Of a stretch of 38,790 nucleotides of DNA, positions 20,573 through 30,561 are shown piece by piece. Source of the stretch: Catenaria anguillulae PL171 (lineage: Eukaryota > Blastocladiomycota > Blastocladiomycetes > Blastocladiales > Catenariaceae). The notes below the pieces were generated by a model. It ran no database searches, was not told where the DNA came from, and worked only from the letters and a program-made list of their open reading frames with translations. Each line of letters opens with the position of its first letter. Position 1 is the stretch's first letter. The stretch is from NCBI GenBank assembly GCA_002102555.1, contig MCFL01000224.1, forward strand, positions 1 through 38,790, in the 5' to 3' direction. The position numbers and the translations under genes were made by a program.

Positions 20573-21281
20573 ATGGAATCCCTCTTTGGCATCACGGGCA
20601 AGGACTTTGTGGTCGTCGCCTCGGACATGTCGTCGATCCGGTCCATTGTCGTGCTCAAGTCGCACGAGGACCGCACGCGTGAGCTCAACAAGCACAATGT
20701 CCTACTGTACACGGGCGAGCCAGGCGACTCTGTGCAGTTTGCAGAATACATCCAGCGCAACGTCCAGCTTTACTCGATCCGCAACGATGTTGCTCTCAAT
20801 ACGCAAGGGTGTGCGGCGTTCACGCGCAGGGCATTGGCCGATTCGTTGCGGTCGCGGGTATGTCCAGCGGGCCATCTTTGTCAGCCTCTGGCGCTGCATT
20901 TCGATTCGATCCCTGACCTTTTAATGTGGTTGATTTGTGTTTTCGATCTAGGGCGCCTACTCGACCAACCTGCTGATTGCCGGATACGACCCAAAGGACG
21001 GACCAAAGCTGTACTGGATTGACTACATTTCGTCGGCGCTTTCTGTTCCGTTTGCATGCCAAGGCTACGCCGGCTACTTTTGCTACTCGACCATGGACCG
21101 TTACTACAAGCCCGACCTGTCCAAGGACGAGGCCATTGCCCTCATCAAAAAGTGCATCTCGGAACTCAAGACGCGGTTTGTTGCAAACTTGCCCAATTGG
21201 CAGATCAAGGTCATTGATGCAAAGGGTATTGAGACCACCATCATCAAGGCCGACGACATTGCCAATGAGATGAAGATGTAA
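20573..21281 (+). CDS. PSMB2: 20S proteasome subunit beta type-2 (beta-4)
   Basis: Two exons (20573-20857 and 20952-21281) joined by a 94-nt GT-AG intron; 204 residues, the normal family length. It starts without a propeptide (MESLFGITGKDFVVVASDMS) and lacks a catalytic N-terminal Thr, as expected for the non-catalytic beta-4 subunit (yeast PRE1/C11). Family hallmarks include LNKHNVLLYTGEPGDSVQFA, AYSTNLLIAGYD, LYWIDYI and GYFCYSTMDRYYKPDL. The intron falls within the helix before the GAYSTNLLIAGYD block. The protein assembles into the beta ring of the 20S core for ATP-dependent proteolysis in cytosol and nucleus. Confidence 0.96.
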
Positions 21282-21510
21282 GGGGATTGGTATTGCCTCT
21301 TGAGGATCTTGGTTTGTTGCTGTTGTTTGTTGGACGAGGAGGTTGGAAGATTGGCGTTCTCGTGTCAATGCAAAGTTTGTCTGCCTGGAACATCGTACAA
21401 TGTTTCCGCGCACTTGTCCCATGAGTCACCACATGAGCAGGAAGTACAGGTATCGTGTATAGTCGATTCAATCAATGAAAACATGTTTCGAGGCGAACCG
21501 GCGGAACTTG

Positions 21511-22941
21511 TCAAAAATGCATCCTGACTTGCGGCTGGGGCGACCGCGGCAACCCCCTTGCCCTCTGCGGCGGCGTATACGCCCTTTGAACAATCGGTGG
21601 CACCGCCCCGTCGCGCTCCAACTCGACCGTAACCGTACTTGCCGTGACGGTCCCAACAGACACTGTCGCAACTGTACCCGCAAACGGAGGCGCATATGCG
21701 GGCGGTGCATTTGGACTGCTCGGAGCATACACGCTCTTGGCATAGTATGAGTCGAGTTGAATCGCAAGCGCAAGGTCCAGTTCCGGTGGGTCGCGGTGAT
21801 GTGCGGGTGGTATCGACAAGTGTGTCGCCGAGATCGATTTGGTTTGGCTGAGACTGAGCGCCTTGAGCAGGACGCGAGTGTGCCCGACAGACCACAGGTA
21901 GAAACATGCTGTCTCAACCAGCGGAGCGAGTCGGTTGAGACCTAAAAGCAAGATGCGAGGTGGGAATCAGCACCATGTCTGATATCAGGCACAAAACTTA
22001 TGAAACAACATACCGATGGAGAAGTACATGGCCTTGCCCCACCGGTCGCCATCAACCAGCGTCATGAGACTCACGACCACATACAACATGGTTGTTGCCG
22101 CAGGCGGTACATACGGCAGCGTCAGCCGGACCACATCCTCTCGCCTCAACCTCGGCACCACAGTCGCACCGCCTGGGGCGCTTGAATGATCCCCAATGCC
22201 CCTCGCGGCCGCCAATCTGGCTGAAGCCATGACCCGCTTGGCAAACAAGTAATCGCACACGAGGTTGGTCACATGCACAACTATGAATGTGACAAACCCA
22301 AAGTACTTGTGCTGGTCACGGTAAAACTCGACCGTGTCATTCGACTCGTCCGAATCAAGTGCACCAGACCGGTTGTGGACCGTTTCGATGATGCGCAGGG
22401 CGGCCGACGACGACAGGTTGATGGTGATGACAAACGTCAGCAACAGCGACAGCAGTCGAAATCGGCGTTTGGCGTCGAGTGGACGTGTGGGCGAAATGAG
22501 ATATAGGCGGTACAGACGGCAAATGGTGACACAACCATACCCTGTTTGACAGTCTCAATTTGGTTGTGAGCAAGGTGCTACAGAGCGGCCGATCGAAGCG
22601 GGAAAGAGAACACACACACCGATCCGGACAAAGGCAGTCACGAGAAACGACAAGAGCGGTGGATACGTCCAAAGTGATCCCTTGGACCACATGGCCAGTG
22701 TGAACCCAAACTCGCCAAACGGCGTGGGTACCAGCAGCACGACTCCTACCATGGATGCGCGCCAGAATAGCGACTGGTTGCGTTGCAATTGCCGCCACAC
22801 ATGCCGGATGGTGAATCCAAGGGCGATAAATGCACAAGACAGGGCAAGGAGGTAGACGAGAACGAGCTGGTCAAAGGTGGTCGAAAAGTCGGCCGTCCAT
22901 GTCGCGCTTGTTTCCGGTACAGACTCTGCGGTTGCTGACAT
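21511..22941 (-). CDS. Orphan seven-transmembrane receptor-like protein
   Basis: Three exons on the minus strand (22941-22620, 22541-22014, 21941-21511) joined by GT-AG introns of 78 and 72 nt; phases agree and give 426 residues. Start at the ATG at 22941. A short polar N-terminus precedes seven hydrophobic segments: VLVYLLALSCAFIALGF, MVGVVLLVPTPFGEFGF, LLSFLVTAFVRIGYGCV, LLSLLLTFVITINL, YFGFVTFIVVHVTNLVC, TLPYVPPAATTMLYVVV and the segment around SIGLNRLAPLVETACFYLW. A basic loop (RPLDAKRRFR) follows the third. The soluble C-tail is proline- and threonine-rich. No retinal-binding lysine motif, DRY or other family signature is clear, so a GPCR-type role is inference from topology. A seven-helix transporter-like protein is the alternative. 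Confidence 0.8.
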
Positions 22942-24048
22942 ATCGGGTAACTGGAGATAGATGCTTAAGGGACAAAGTAGAGCAACGGCTGTGAAGCGTG
23001 CATGGAAAGGTGGTGGGTTGGGCGGCCAACCCGTTAAATGAAGAGCGGAGCAGATCCGACTCAAAGGCAGGACATGTTTCCACATGTTGATATGGTACAA
23101 CTCTTCGTATCGGACTCGACACATATCAGGTTGCAGCGGCCCTCCAACCAAACAATCACCAGCCTAGACAGTTCTGAGGCCGTGGAGCAAACGTTTGGAT
23201 GGCTGTTGCTGGATCAGGGCCGACTCGAAACACCAAAGAATAGTGATTCTGGAGTACTTTACCAAGCACTTCAGTTTCACACCGACTGCTTCTCGCTCTC
23301 GCTTTAGCAGGCTTTGCGAGCACAAATTTGACTGGGTCCAGTCATGTGGGAAGGTAAATATGGTGGCGCGCGTCCTGGGCAAAGAATAGACGCGTCCGTC
23401 TCGCAGGTGCAAACAACTGCGCCTTGAATGTGCGCCGGGGTTGGGCTTATGCTCCAAGCACAAAGCAGGGGGTACCGCGCATGATTAAGCGATATCCGAT
23501 GGACGGCTGACTTGTACTTGGCTCAGGATGAGGAGCCAAAATCGTTTCCATTTTGCTGTTGCAAGCAATTGAACGGGAATCGAGAGTTGGTATACCGTGT
23601 TGCTGGGCGTTAGAGCAAGGCGTCGCCTCAAGTGACTTCAGGCCTTGAGCGGAGGCGCAAGGGACCGCATATTGGAGTATTTTGCCCCGTTAACGGAATC
23701 AGTGCGCCGTCATGTCTTTGTTTGGTCCAGAGCTCAGTGAGAATGCGGTCTGCTCATCAAAATCAAAGAAACGGAGGTGTTGCGAGATCGAAGAACCGTC
23801 CCCAACATGCTGGCTGACCATCGCGAGACATGGCCTCATACACCGAGTACAACTGTGCATCCGTTGCCATGAACTTTGTGTATATACTGTCCGTACCGCC
23901 GTTTCACTCTCCGAAAGTTCGCTACGCCGCCCGTCAGCGTCCAACGCCCGTACGCGGACCCATTATTGCTCACCAAGTCTGTCGTCAACGTTGCAAACAG
24001 ACCCACAACGCTACCAGGGATTCCGTTTTCATTCCATTTATCGCAAGC
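22942..24048. other. Intergenic region, no gene recognised
   Basis: About 1.1 kb between two divergently transcribed genes (receptor-like protein, minus; pterin dehydratase, plus). Frames are short and carry no motif. It probably holds both promoters; no clear TATA box was singled out. Confidence 0.55.
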
Positions 24049-24437
24049 ATGATCTCCAAGCTCGCCAACCGCGCCGCCTCTCTCTCGCCACTGCTTGCCC
24101 GTGGCTGGAAGGACCAGCTGCCCAAGCGCGACGCCATCATCAAGGCCTACCAGTTCCAAAACTTCAACCAGGCATGGCAATTCATGTCTGCCGTTGCGCT
24201 CAAGGCCGAGCAGCACGATCATCATCCCGTACGTTTGATTCTACGACCTATGCCGACGCAAAAGGGGACCAGGACGAGAGACACCCTGACATATGCTTTG
24301 CGTCTGGACAGGAATGGTTCAACGTGTACAACAAGGTCGAGGTGACTTGGTCAACGCACGATGCGCAAGGATGTTCCGAGCGCGATGTCAAGCTTGCGCA
24401 GTTTTGTGACGAGGTGGCGGAAAAGTTGGTCAAGTAA
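24049..24437 (+). CDS. PCBD1: Pterin-4a-carbinolamine dehydratase
   Basis: Two exons (24049-24228 and 24312-24437) with an 83-nt GT-AG intron; 101 residues. The intron splits the active-site region so that HDHHP at the end of exon 1 joins EWFNVYNKV at the start of exon 2, rebuilding the family signature [28 protein letters not shown] and [14 protein letters not shown] are also typical. The enzyme dehydrates 4a-hydroxytetrahydrobiopterin (or recycles the equivalent cofactor of aromatic amino-acid hydroxylases). The N-terminus ([20 protein letters not shown]) is basic and could be a weak mitochondrial presequence, which I cannot confirm. Confidence 0.93.
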
Positions 24438-24909
24438 AGATCATGGGCGCTAGCGTGTTGTCCCCTGGACGTGTGTACATAATGGATCCTGTGCTACCTT
24501 CTTTGGAGCCCTGCCCTCCATCGAGACTCTCACGATCGAGTCGCGGTGGTTGCACTGGCGGACGATGTAAGGTGAGGCCCTGCGTGCTGCGGCCAAGCCA
24601 AGGGTACCGTTTCCCTCGAGAGGAGACCAGCGGGACCAAAGTGGGGCCGAATGGAAGACTCTGCGAACGCACCACCGGGCCTCGAGGTCATCAGTAGTAA
24701 ATTGAGTGTGTATTTTGAGCGGATAATGACAACACCTTCACAGTTACCGAACGAGTGACATCACCGGCTTTGACGTGCACCGAACACCCCCGAAAATTTT
24801 TTAGACTTCAAAACCACAGAGCGCCTACTGGTAAACGCTGAGCTGAGCTGAGCTGAGCTTTGCACCTCAACACTGGCAATGAAATAGCTCATCAAGTGAA
24901 GAAAAGTGA
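24438..24909. other. Intergenic region upstream of the bZIP gene
   Basis: About 470 bp without a gene. Includes a CRE-like half site (tgacgtgc near 24772), possibly relevant to self-regulation of an Atf1/CREB-type factor, and a pentanucleotide repeat just upstream of the gene. Confidence 0.45.
24837..24860. repeat. (GCTGA)n microsatellite
   Basis: Between four and five tandem GCTGA units, 50 bp upstream of the bZIP start codon, in its probable leader. Confidence 0.85.
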
Positions 24910-26298
24910 ATGCAATCCATCCGAACACTCCCTTCTCGCAACCGCCTGCCACCCATGCCCACTCCGCCAACACTTCCGACCTTGCCGTCAACGACCTCGT
25001 CGTCGTCCTCGCGCGGCACCACCCCTCCATCGTCCATCTCGTTGCCTCCGCCGCACTCGTCGTCCGCATCAGCACCTTTTGCCCCACACAAACCGTCCGT
25101 AGATGGCTTCTCGGACCATGGCGCCCTCCCGACCCCATCCACCTTCCTGCGCGCCGTAATGGGCTCGGTCACGGGGCCCGGATCCATTCCCTCACCGGCA
25201 CTCTTCACCCCATCCGTCCTGGCCCTTGAGCAGGGCGAGCCCGACCCGTTTGCGGCCTCGTTTCTCGGGTCCACAACCTCATCTTCTTCCTCTTCACCTC
25301 CGCGACCTCCGCGAGCCGTGTCACCCCCACGCCACCACCCGCTGTCGTCATCATCCACGTTGAGTGTTCCCGCACCCAGCAGTGCGGCAAGCAAGTCGTC
25401 GCCATTGAAGGACTCGATTACGCTTGCCGCTGACGACTCGAATGCAACATCTGCTGCGAGTTCCGGCGCAAGCACGCCTGTTGCTGCCCCACGCACCGTT
25501 GCTACGGCCGCTAAATCCGCATCCAAGAAGTCGGCCGCAAAGAGTAGTGCAAGTGGAAGCAAACAAATGTCACGTAAACGCAAATCTCCCGACTCGACGC
25601 CCGCAACAGCTGCAGCGAGCAACACCACGGTGGGCGATGGCGCAAGTGAACCTGGGGGCAGCCATCACAGCGATAATGATGAGGATGATGAGGGCCACGA
25701 CGACGATGACGAGGCTGCGGGCGACACGTTGGACAAGGATGGAAAGCCAAAGGATAAACGCCAGCGGCATTTGGAGCGCAATCGTGCAGCCGGTACGCTC
25801 TCATGCGATTTTCATTCATTACCTCAAGGACATATCTGACACCCTCGAGGTTGCTCCCCACCACGCCCTCTAGCCTCAAAATCGCGCCAGCGCCGCAAGC
25901 AATGGCTGGCCAACCTGGAACTGCGGTACGCCGAATCGTCCACGCGCAACGCCGACCTGCTTGCCGAAGCCACCACGTTGCGCGACCAAATCATTGCCTT
26001 GCGCGCACAGCTCGTGGCACACAAGGCGTGCTCGTCGCACACATGCTCGGTCGTGGCCACGTACTTGTCGGACCCTACCCCGCCGCCCGACTTGACCATT
26101 GTGCCCCCACCCGTGGCCGATCCCAGTACTGTGGTACAGGGCGGGCCAGTGGCCATTGTGCCCATTGCGGCACCCAGTGTGCCGGTGACGCCCGTGGCGC
26201 AGGGGGCCGCGGCGGTTGCAGCGCAGGCCATTATGGCCGCGCAGGCGGTGGCCGAGGCCAGGGAGATGCAACAGCAGCAGGGAGCGGACGCCCAGTAG
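24910..26298 (+). CDS. Atf1/CREB-type bZIP transcription factor
   Basis: Two exons (24910-25792 and 25874-26298) with an 81-nt GT-AG intron; 435 residues. A long Ser/Pro/Ala-rich N-terminal region with a Lys-rich patch and an acidic stretch (DNDEDDEGHDDDD) leads to a bZIP domain. The intron cuts the basic region exactly: RQRHLERNRAA ends exon 1 and SKSRQRRKQWLANLE opens exon 2. The zipper follows (heptad leucines in LRDQIIALRAQLVAHK) with the CSSHTC tail after it. The basic region and VAHKxC motif match fission-yeast Atf1 and animal ATF2, which bind CRE sites (TGACGTCA) and respond to stress MAP kinases. SP/TP sites occur in the N-terminal part. The C-terminus is Pro/Ala/Val- and Gln-rich. 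A later ATG at codon 16 is an alternative start. Confidence 0.92.
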
Positions 26299-26501
26299 TG
26301 GCTCTTGCAAGGTGACGGACTTTGTAGTACTATTTATCTTTGGGATACTTGTCATATTTATGTACATTTTCAACACTTGCTCTGGTTCATATTACTGGCA
26401 CTACAGAATGGTTGGCTTTTTGGTTTCGTTGCGCAGCTCCCACAACTGTCCGACTTGCTGGTCTGACATCTATTCATGTACAGGATCATGCACACTCGTT
26501 G

Positions 26502-26867
26502 TCAATCCATGCTGCGTCGTCCCTTCAAACAATCAACATCATAGCAACATACCTTATCCAACACTTCCTTGTCCAAAGGTCTACCCTCTACCTTTCCTTT
26601 GACCACCACCTGGGACTCCATCTCGTCTGCATACCGTGTCCACTGGGTAATGAACCCTGCAACAAAGGTCGGGTTGTCGACACTCTTGTGCCTGCGAAAC
26701 TCGTCGCGGGCATACCGGTCGCCCAGAAACCGCAGTTCCGGGTTGGGGAAGTGCCGGTGGATGCGTAGGATGCGCCGGTACAAGTGCAGGACTTGAGGGC
26801 GAGTCGAGGTGGAGACCGTGGACGCTCCGATGGATGCGGCGACAGCGGCAGCAGCAGAAGATGACAT
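26502..26867 (-). CDS. SDHAF3: Succinate dehydrogenase assembly factor 3 (LYR family)
   Basis: 121 residues from the ATG at 26867; a longer open frame upstream is probably not translated but could contribute a presequence. After an Ala/Ser-rich N-terminus the LYR motif LYRRILRIHRHFP is followed by LGDRYARDEFRRHK and FITQWTRYADEME, the signature of SDHAF3/Acn9. This mitochondrial matrix factor helps mature the iron-sulphur subunit of complex II. The last 15 residues after LDKEVLDK are doubtful: a GT donor there (gtatgttgct) with a downstream cag acceptor could replace the tail with a different short one ending beyond 26502. Divergent from ERV1, 308 bp away. Confidence 0.88.
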   Translation of the reverse strand: MSSSAAAAVAASIGASTVSTSTRPQVLHLYRRILRIHRHFPNPELRFLGDRYARDEFRRHKSVDNPTFVAGFITQWTRYADEMESQVVVKGKVEGRPLDKEVLDKVCCYDVDCLKGRRSMD

Positions 26868-27175
26868 GGTGGGCAGGCGGCTCAATGTGGAGGTTGGTGC
26901 GAGTGCATGGAGTGAGTGCCGTTGCTTCAGAGAAAGAATCTCTGACCCAGTGTCCAGAGTGGTGCAGCTGGTCATTGGTGATGGAGTGTCAGGCGGATCG
27001 TATAGATCCAAGTATGTCTCCATGCAGGCAGGGACTTGCTTGTTCCTTGACCTTCTATTGACCTTCTGTTCGCACCAACGACGTGACAAAGACACCCGTC
27101 CCCCGACCCCTCTTGTCTCGCACTCTCTCTTTATTCTTGCCAAACTTCAATGCTTACTTCACACCATACCTCAAG
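26868..27175. promoter_or_regulatory. Bidirectional promoter, SDHAF3 and ERV1
   Basis: 308 bp between the start codons of two divergently transcribed genes whose products both act in mitochondrial protein biogenesis. No TATA box is obvious. Shared control is inferred from arrangement only. Confidence 0.5.
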
Positions 27176-27878
27176 ATGAATGCTACAGCCTCGGTACAAC
27201 CAAGCACTTCCTCGGCCGCCCATACTCCCGGCGTCATGCTCGGGCCCGACGGCAAACCGTGTACCGTGTGCGATGGCTTCAAGTCTTGGACAAAGGGAAA
27301 CAAGGCCGATTCGTCGTCAGGCAAGCAGCAGCAGCAGCAACAGCAACAGAAAGCGCCAAAGCCGTCGTCGTCAACCGACTCGGCAACCACGCCGTTGTGG
27401 GGCGAGTACGAGCCCGAAACGCCGTGCCCGCCTGGTACGGCCATTCCAGACTTGTTGCCGTCAAGTGTTGAATCACTCAACTCTCACACCTTGGCTGTAC
27501 ATATCTCACACCTTGGCTGTACATACAGACTCGATCGAGCTCGGCAACCACTCATGGACGTTTCTGCACACATCTGCGGCCTACTACCCAGACTCGCCCA
27601 CCCCACAGCACCAATCGGCCATGGCCCAGCTGCTGCAGGGCGTGTCGCAGCTGTATCCATGCGGCTGGTGTGCCACACATATGCGCGAGTACATGCAAGC
27701 GCATCCGCCCCAGCTCGAGTCGCGCACGGCCATTTCACAGTGGATGTGTGTCATGCACAATGATGTGAATCGGCGGTTGGGTAAACCAGAGTTTGATTGC
27801 TCGAGGGTCATGGAGAGGTGGAAGGAGAGTTTGGATTTGGCGCGGTGCGGGCCAGAGGGCAGAAAGAAGATTCGGTGA
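27176..27878 (+). CDS. ERV1: FAD-linked sulfhydryl oxidase of the intermembrane space
   Basis: Two exons (27176-27434 and 27529-27878) with a 94-nt GT-AG intron; 202 residues. Start at the ATG at 27176. The N-terminal shuttle disulphide is in KPCTVCDGFKSW. A poly-Gln and Ser/Lys-rich linker follows, then the Erv/ALR domain: CPPD (rebuilt across the intron) SIELGNHSWTFLHTSAAYYP, the redox-active YPCGWC, the FAD-binding WMCVMHNDVNRRLGKP with the structural Cys pair completed by FDC, and a C-terminal RW. ERV1 reoxidises MIA40 in the mitochondrial disulphide relay and passes electrons to cytochrome c or oxygen. The poly-Gln linker is lineage-specific. Confidence 0.94.
27482..27525. repeat. 22-bp tandem duplication at the ERV1 intron acceptor
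   Basis: Two perfect adjacent 22-bp copies, each tctcacacc...tacata, fill the 3' end of the ERV1 intron; the acceptor CAG comes three bases after the second copy. Confidence 0.9.
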
Positions 27879-27997
27879 GTCAATGGTGGATGATGCGTAT
27901 GTGAATGACAGGATGTGTGTGTTTACAGTACATATATTATCGCAAAATAGTATTTATCTCTAACAAGTTGTCAAGGGAGTTTTTTTCGGTTCCATGC

Positions 27998-29287
27998 TCA
28001 CTCGCTCGTGGTCTTTGCCTCGTCGTTGCTCACCGCAACAAAGTCGGCACCATCGACATCTCCCGTCTTGCGCTTTTTCGTTGGAATGTAAGGCGCATTG
28101 GGAATGTACGGACACTCCTTCTCATCGCCGCCGTCCTTGTTCCAATCCTTGTGCCCCAAGCTCGCCTCGCCATCTTGCAAATCCTCGCCGTCGTCGCCAT
28201 CGCCCTGCTTCCTCTTCCTCGCCTCCCTGGCCGCCTTTTCCTCCAACAACCTGACCCGCCTCTCCTCGCGCTCGGCCACAATCGCATCATGCTCGTCCTC
28301 GATCCCGAAAAACTCTGCAATCGCCCTCAACCCGCGTGTCTGCGCCAACTGCTTTCCCTTTGCGCCTTTCATCTCCGGATACATTTGCATCAAGACGTAC
28401 TTTGTGTTCTGATAAATCATATCATACCGAATGGCATACCGCACATATGCCTGCATGACCTCATGCACAGGGCGCGGCGGCTCGCCCCGTGAGTGCAAAA
28501 ACACGCTTGGGTTTGCCTGCGCGGCGCGCGCCATGAGCACCCCCGAAACGTTGCGCAGGCCAAACGCACGGTCCAGGTCGCTGGCGTCAAACACATCGCC
28601 GTTGACGAGAATCGGCAGGCGAGTGCCAAACTGTGAAGCCACGTCGGTGAAAAACGACCAGTCGCCTGGGTCTTGCGGCGTCATGAAGCGTGTGCGGCAG
28701 TGGATGGCAAGTGCGGAAATGCCCGTGGCGACAAGCCGGTCAATCAGGGCAAGCGTGGTTGCGCGGTCGGGGAGCATGCGGATTTTGCAGGTGACAGGCA
28801 CGGGCGAGTGTTTGACGAGTGCAGTGAGAATCTGCATTGAAAACAATCGTGAGTGGGGTAAGCCCGCCCGGAATGGTTGAATGAGCTCAGGGAGTTTATC
28901 ATGCAAAAGCCGTACATCCACCAACTTGTCTGGCGTCTCCAACAAGGCCGCGCCCATCCCACCCTGCAACGAGAAATGCTTCGGGCACCCGCAATTCACA
29001 TCTACATAAGCCACATCCTGCGCAACCAACTGAGCGGCCTGCACTGCCAACTCCGGGTCGGCCGTGCCCAGTTGAAACACAAGCCTCGACTTTTCCCTTG
29101 GCGCCGTGCGGAAGTTCAACGTCCCATTCTTGACATAATCCACCGTGCCCAGCAACTCATTGACAATGCGCTCGGACCCAATGATGCGCTTGTCGACGAT
29201 TTCGGGGCCGTAGACGAAATCTGCGCCGTAGTCGAGCGACAAGAGCCGCATGGGCAAGGTGCCCACTCGCACCATGGGGGCGAGCAT
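27998..29287 (-). CDS. DUS2: tRNA-dihydrouridine synthase 2
   Basis: Two exons on the minus strand, 29287-28916 and 28831-27998, with an 84-nt GT-AG intron; about 401 residues. The intron has no stop and keeps the frame, so reading through it would add 28 residues; removal restores the family sequence DKLVD-ILTALVKH. The TIM-barrel motifs MLAPMVRVGTLPMRLLSLDYGAD, the catalytic Cys region VNCGCPKHFS and GGMGAALL, then VTCKIRM and VLMARAAQANPS fit DUS2, which reduces U20 in the D loop of tRNAs with FMN and NADPH. The C-terminus is a Lys/Glu-rich tail (RKRKQGDGDDGED, KKRKTGD). The start is uncertain: an ATG at 29457 opens another frame reading PPIHRNKL, like the usual DUS2 N-terminus, which would need a short intron or a missing base in a run of four C near 29314-29317. 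Confidence 0.9.
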   Translation of the reverse strand: MLAPMVRVGTLPMRLLSLDYGADFVYGPEIVDKRIIGSERIVNELLGTVDYVKNGTLNFRTAPREKSRLVFQLGTADPELAVQAAQLVAQDVAYVDVNCGCPKHFSLQGGMGAALLETPDKLVDVRLLHDKLPELIQPFRAGLPHSRLFSMQILTALVKHSPVPVTCKIRMLPDRATTLALIDRLVATGISALAIHCRTRFMTPQDPGDWSFFTDVASQFGTRLPILVNGDVFDASDLDRAFGLRNVSGVLMARAAQANPSVFLHSRGEPPRPVHEVMQAYVRYAIRYDMIYQNTKYVLMQMYPEMKGAKGKQLAQTRGLRAIAEFFGIEDEHDAIVAEREERRVRLLEEKAAREARKRKQGDGDDGEDLQDGEASLGHKDWNKDGGDEKECPYIPNAPYIPTKKRKTGDVDGADFVAVSNDEAKTTSE

Positions 29288-29457
29288 GCGGGTGCCGACA
29301 AAGGCGCGCGAGGCGGGGCGACCAGGATTGCATGGCAGCGGCCAGGTCTGGAGATGAAGACAGGATAAAGTGCGGATGGCGGGAGCTTGTTCCGGTGGAT
29401 GGGTGGGTTGGGATCGATGGCGCTGAGGCTGGAACTTGTTTGGGTGGAAGTGGTCAT

Positions 29458-30561
29458 TGTGGAGGGAAATGGATGGGGCACGGGGCCGGGGAGCGGTGGC
29501 GGCCGGCGGGAATGGAGTGGGCGATGTTCAGCTGGGCGGTATTTATTGAGACTGAACAGCGACTGACTCGAATGAGCTGCATTCAATTCATTCTGATAGA
29601 CACGGAGAGAGAGAACAGCTCAAGCAACAGAGAGGGGAAATCTCTTTTCGAGAACAAGGCACTCGAAGCAAAGTCACGAATAAAGCATCGACCTCAAACA
29701 GGTTCTGGAATGATTCGAGAAGCATCACGGAAGTGCGCCGATGATCGGACGACTGCGATGGTGATCGGACACCCGGCACTCTCCATCGGTCGATGGCCAA
29801 TGGACCCAAGCCCGCACTCGCCATTCCCACTCGCATTTCATCTGCTGTCTGCAAAGGTGAAGGTGGAAAGTGGCGACTGGCCGGACACACACGGTACTGA
29901 CCTGTTGGGCAAAACTCTATTTTCCCAAGTTGGCAAGCAGGAATAGGGCAAAGTACCGAGACGAGACATTAAGCGATCGAGAACTATTGCTGCAAAAAAC
30001 TAACGGGCTGACCACCGAGGGCAGTGATCGGGCCACACCCGCTACCGGCCTATCTCGCTTCAGCGCATGCGGCCTCCCATCGAACCCCTCGATTCCTGGC
30101 CGTTCACATTAGCGACGTATTCTTCTCTGCCCAGACCAGGGTCACACCTTTCGCCCCATCCACTGCAACCAACCACCTGCCTCGCTCTCAACCTCCGGTC
30201 GCGGTATCCCACACAACTTGTCAGCAAGCTCATGTACGTCATCGTCGATCGCCTATTTTTGCATGTCCTCCACGGTACGCTCTGCTCCTCCGACTCGACC
30301 GGGATTCAATTCAACAAATCCCACGCCGTTTCTCTTCCGTCCCCATTCCCACACCTGCACACACCTGCACACACCATACTCCAACAGCTTCCCACTTTCT
30401 TTCTGAATCAGGTTCGTATCATTGTTCGTATAGACTCCCAACCTCATCTGGAGCAAGTGGTCTAACTTGTGTGTCCGATGCTGACAGCGAAAAGTCGCGT
30501 CTCGCCTCAAGCTCGCCTCCCATCGAACACCTCGCATCCCAACTGCAATCGTTCATAAACC
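29458..30561. other. Intergenic region, no gene recognised
   Basis: About 1.1 kb between divergent genes. Open frames here are compositional; the 30024-30650 frame begins in CA-rich leader-like sequence and overlaps the next gene out of frame. A CA/CT-rich stretch (30330-30420) probably belongs to the leader of the downstream gene. Confidence 0.5.

Noticed and set aside
23712-24437. A 241-codon plus-strand frame overlapping the pterin dehydratase
   Set aside because: It is out of frame with the dehydratase exon 1 and becomes the real exon 2 only past the intron; upstream part is not protein-like.
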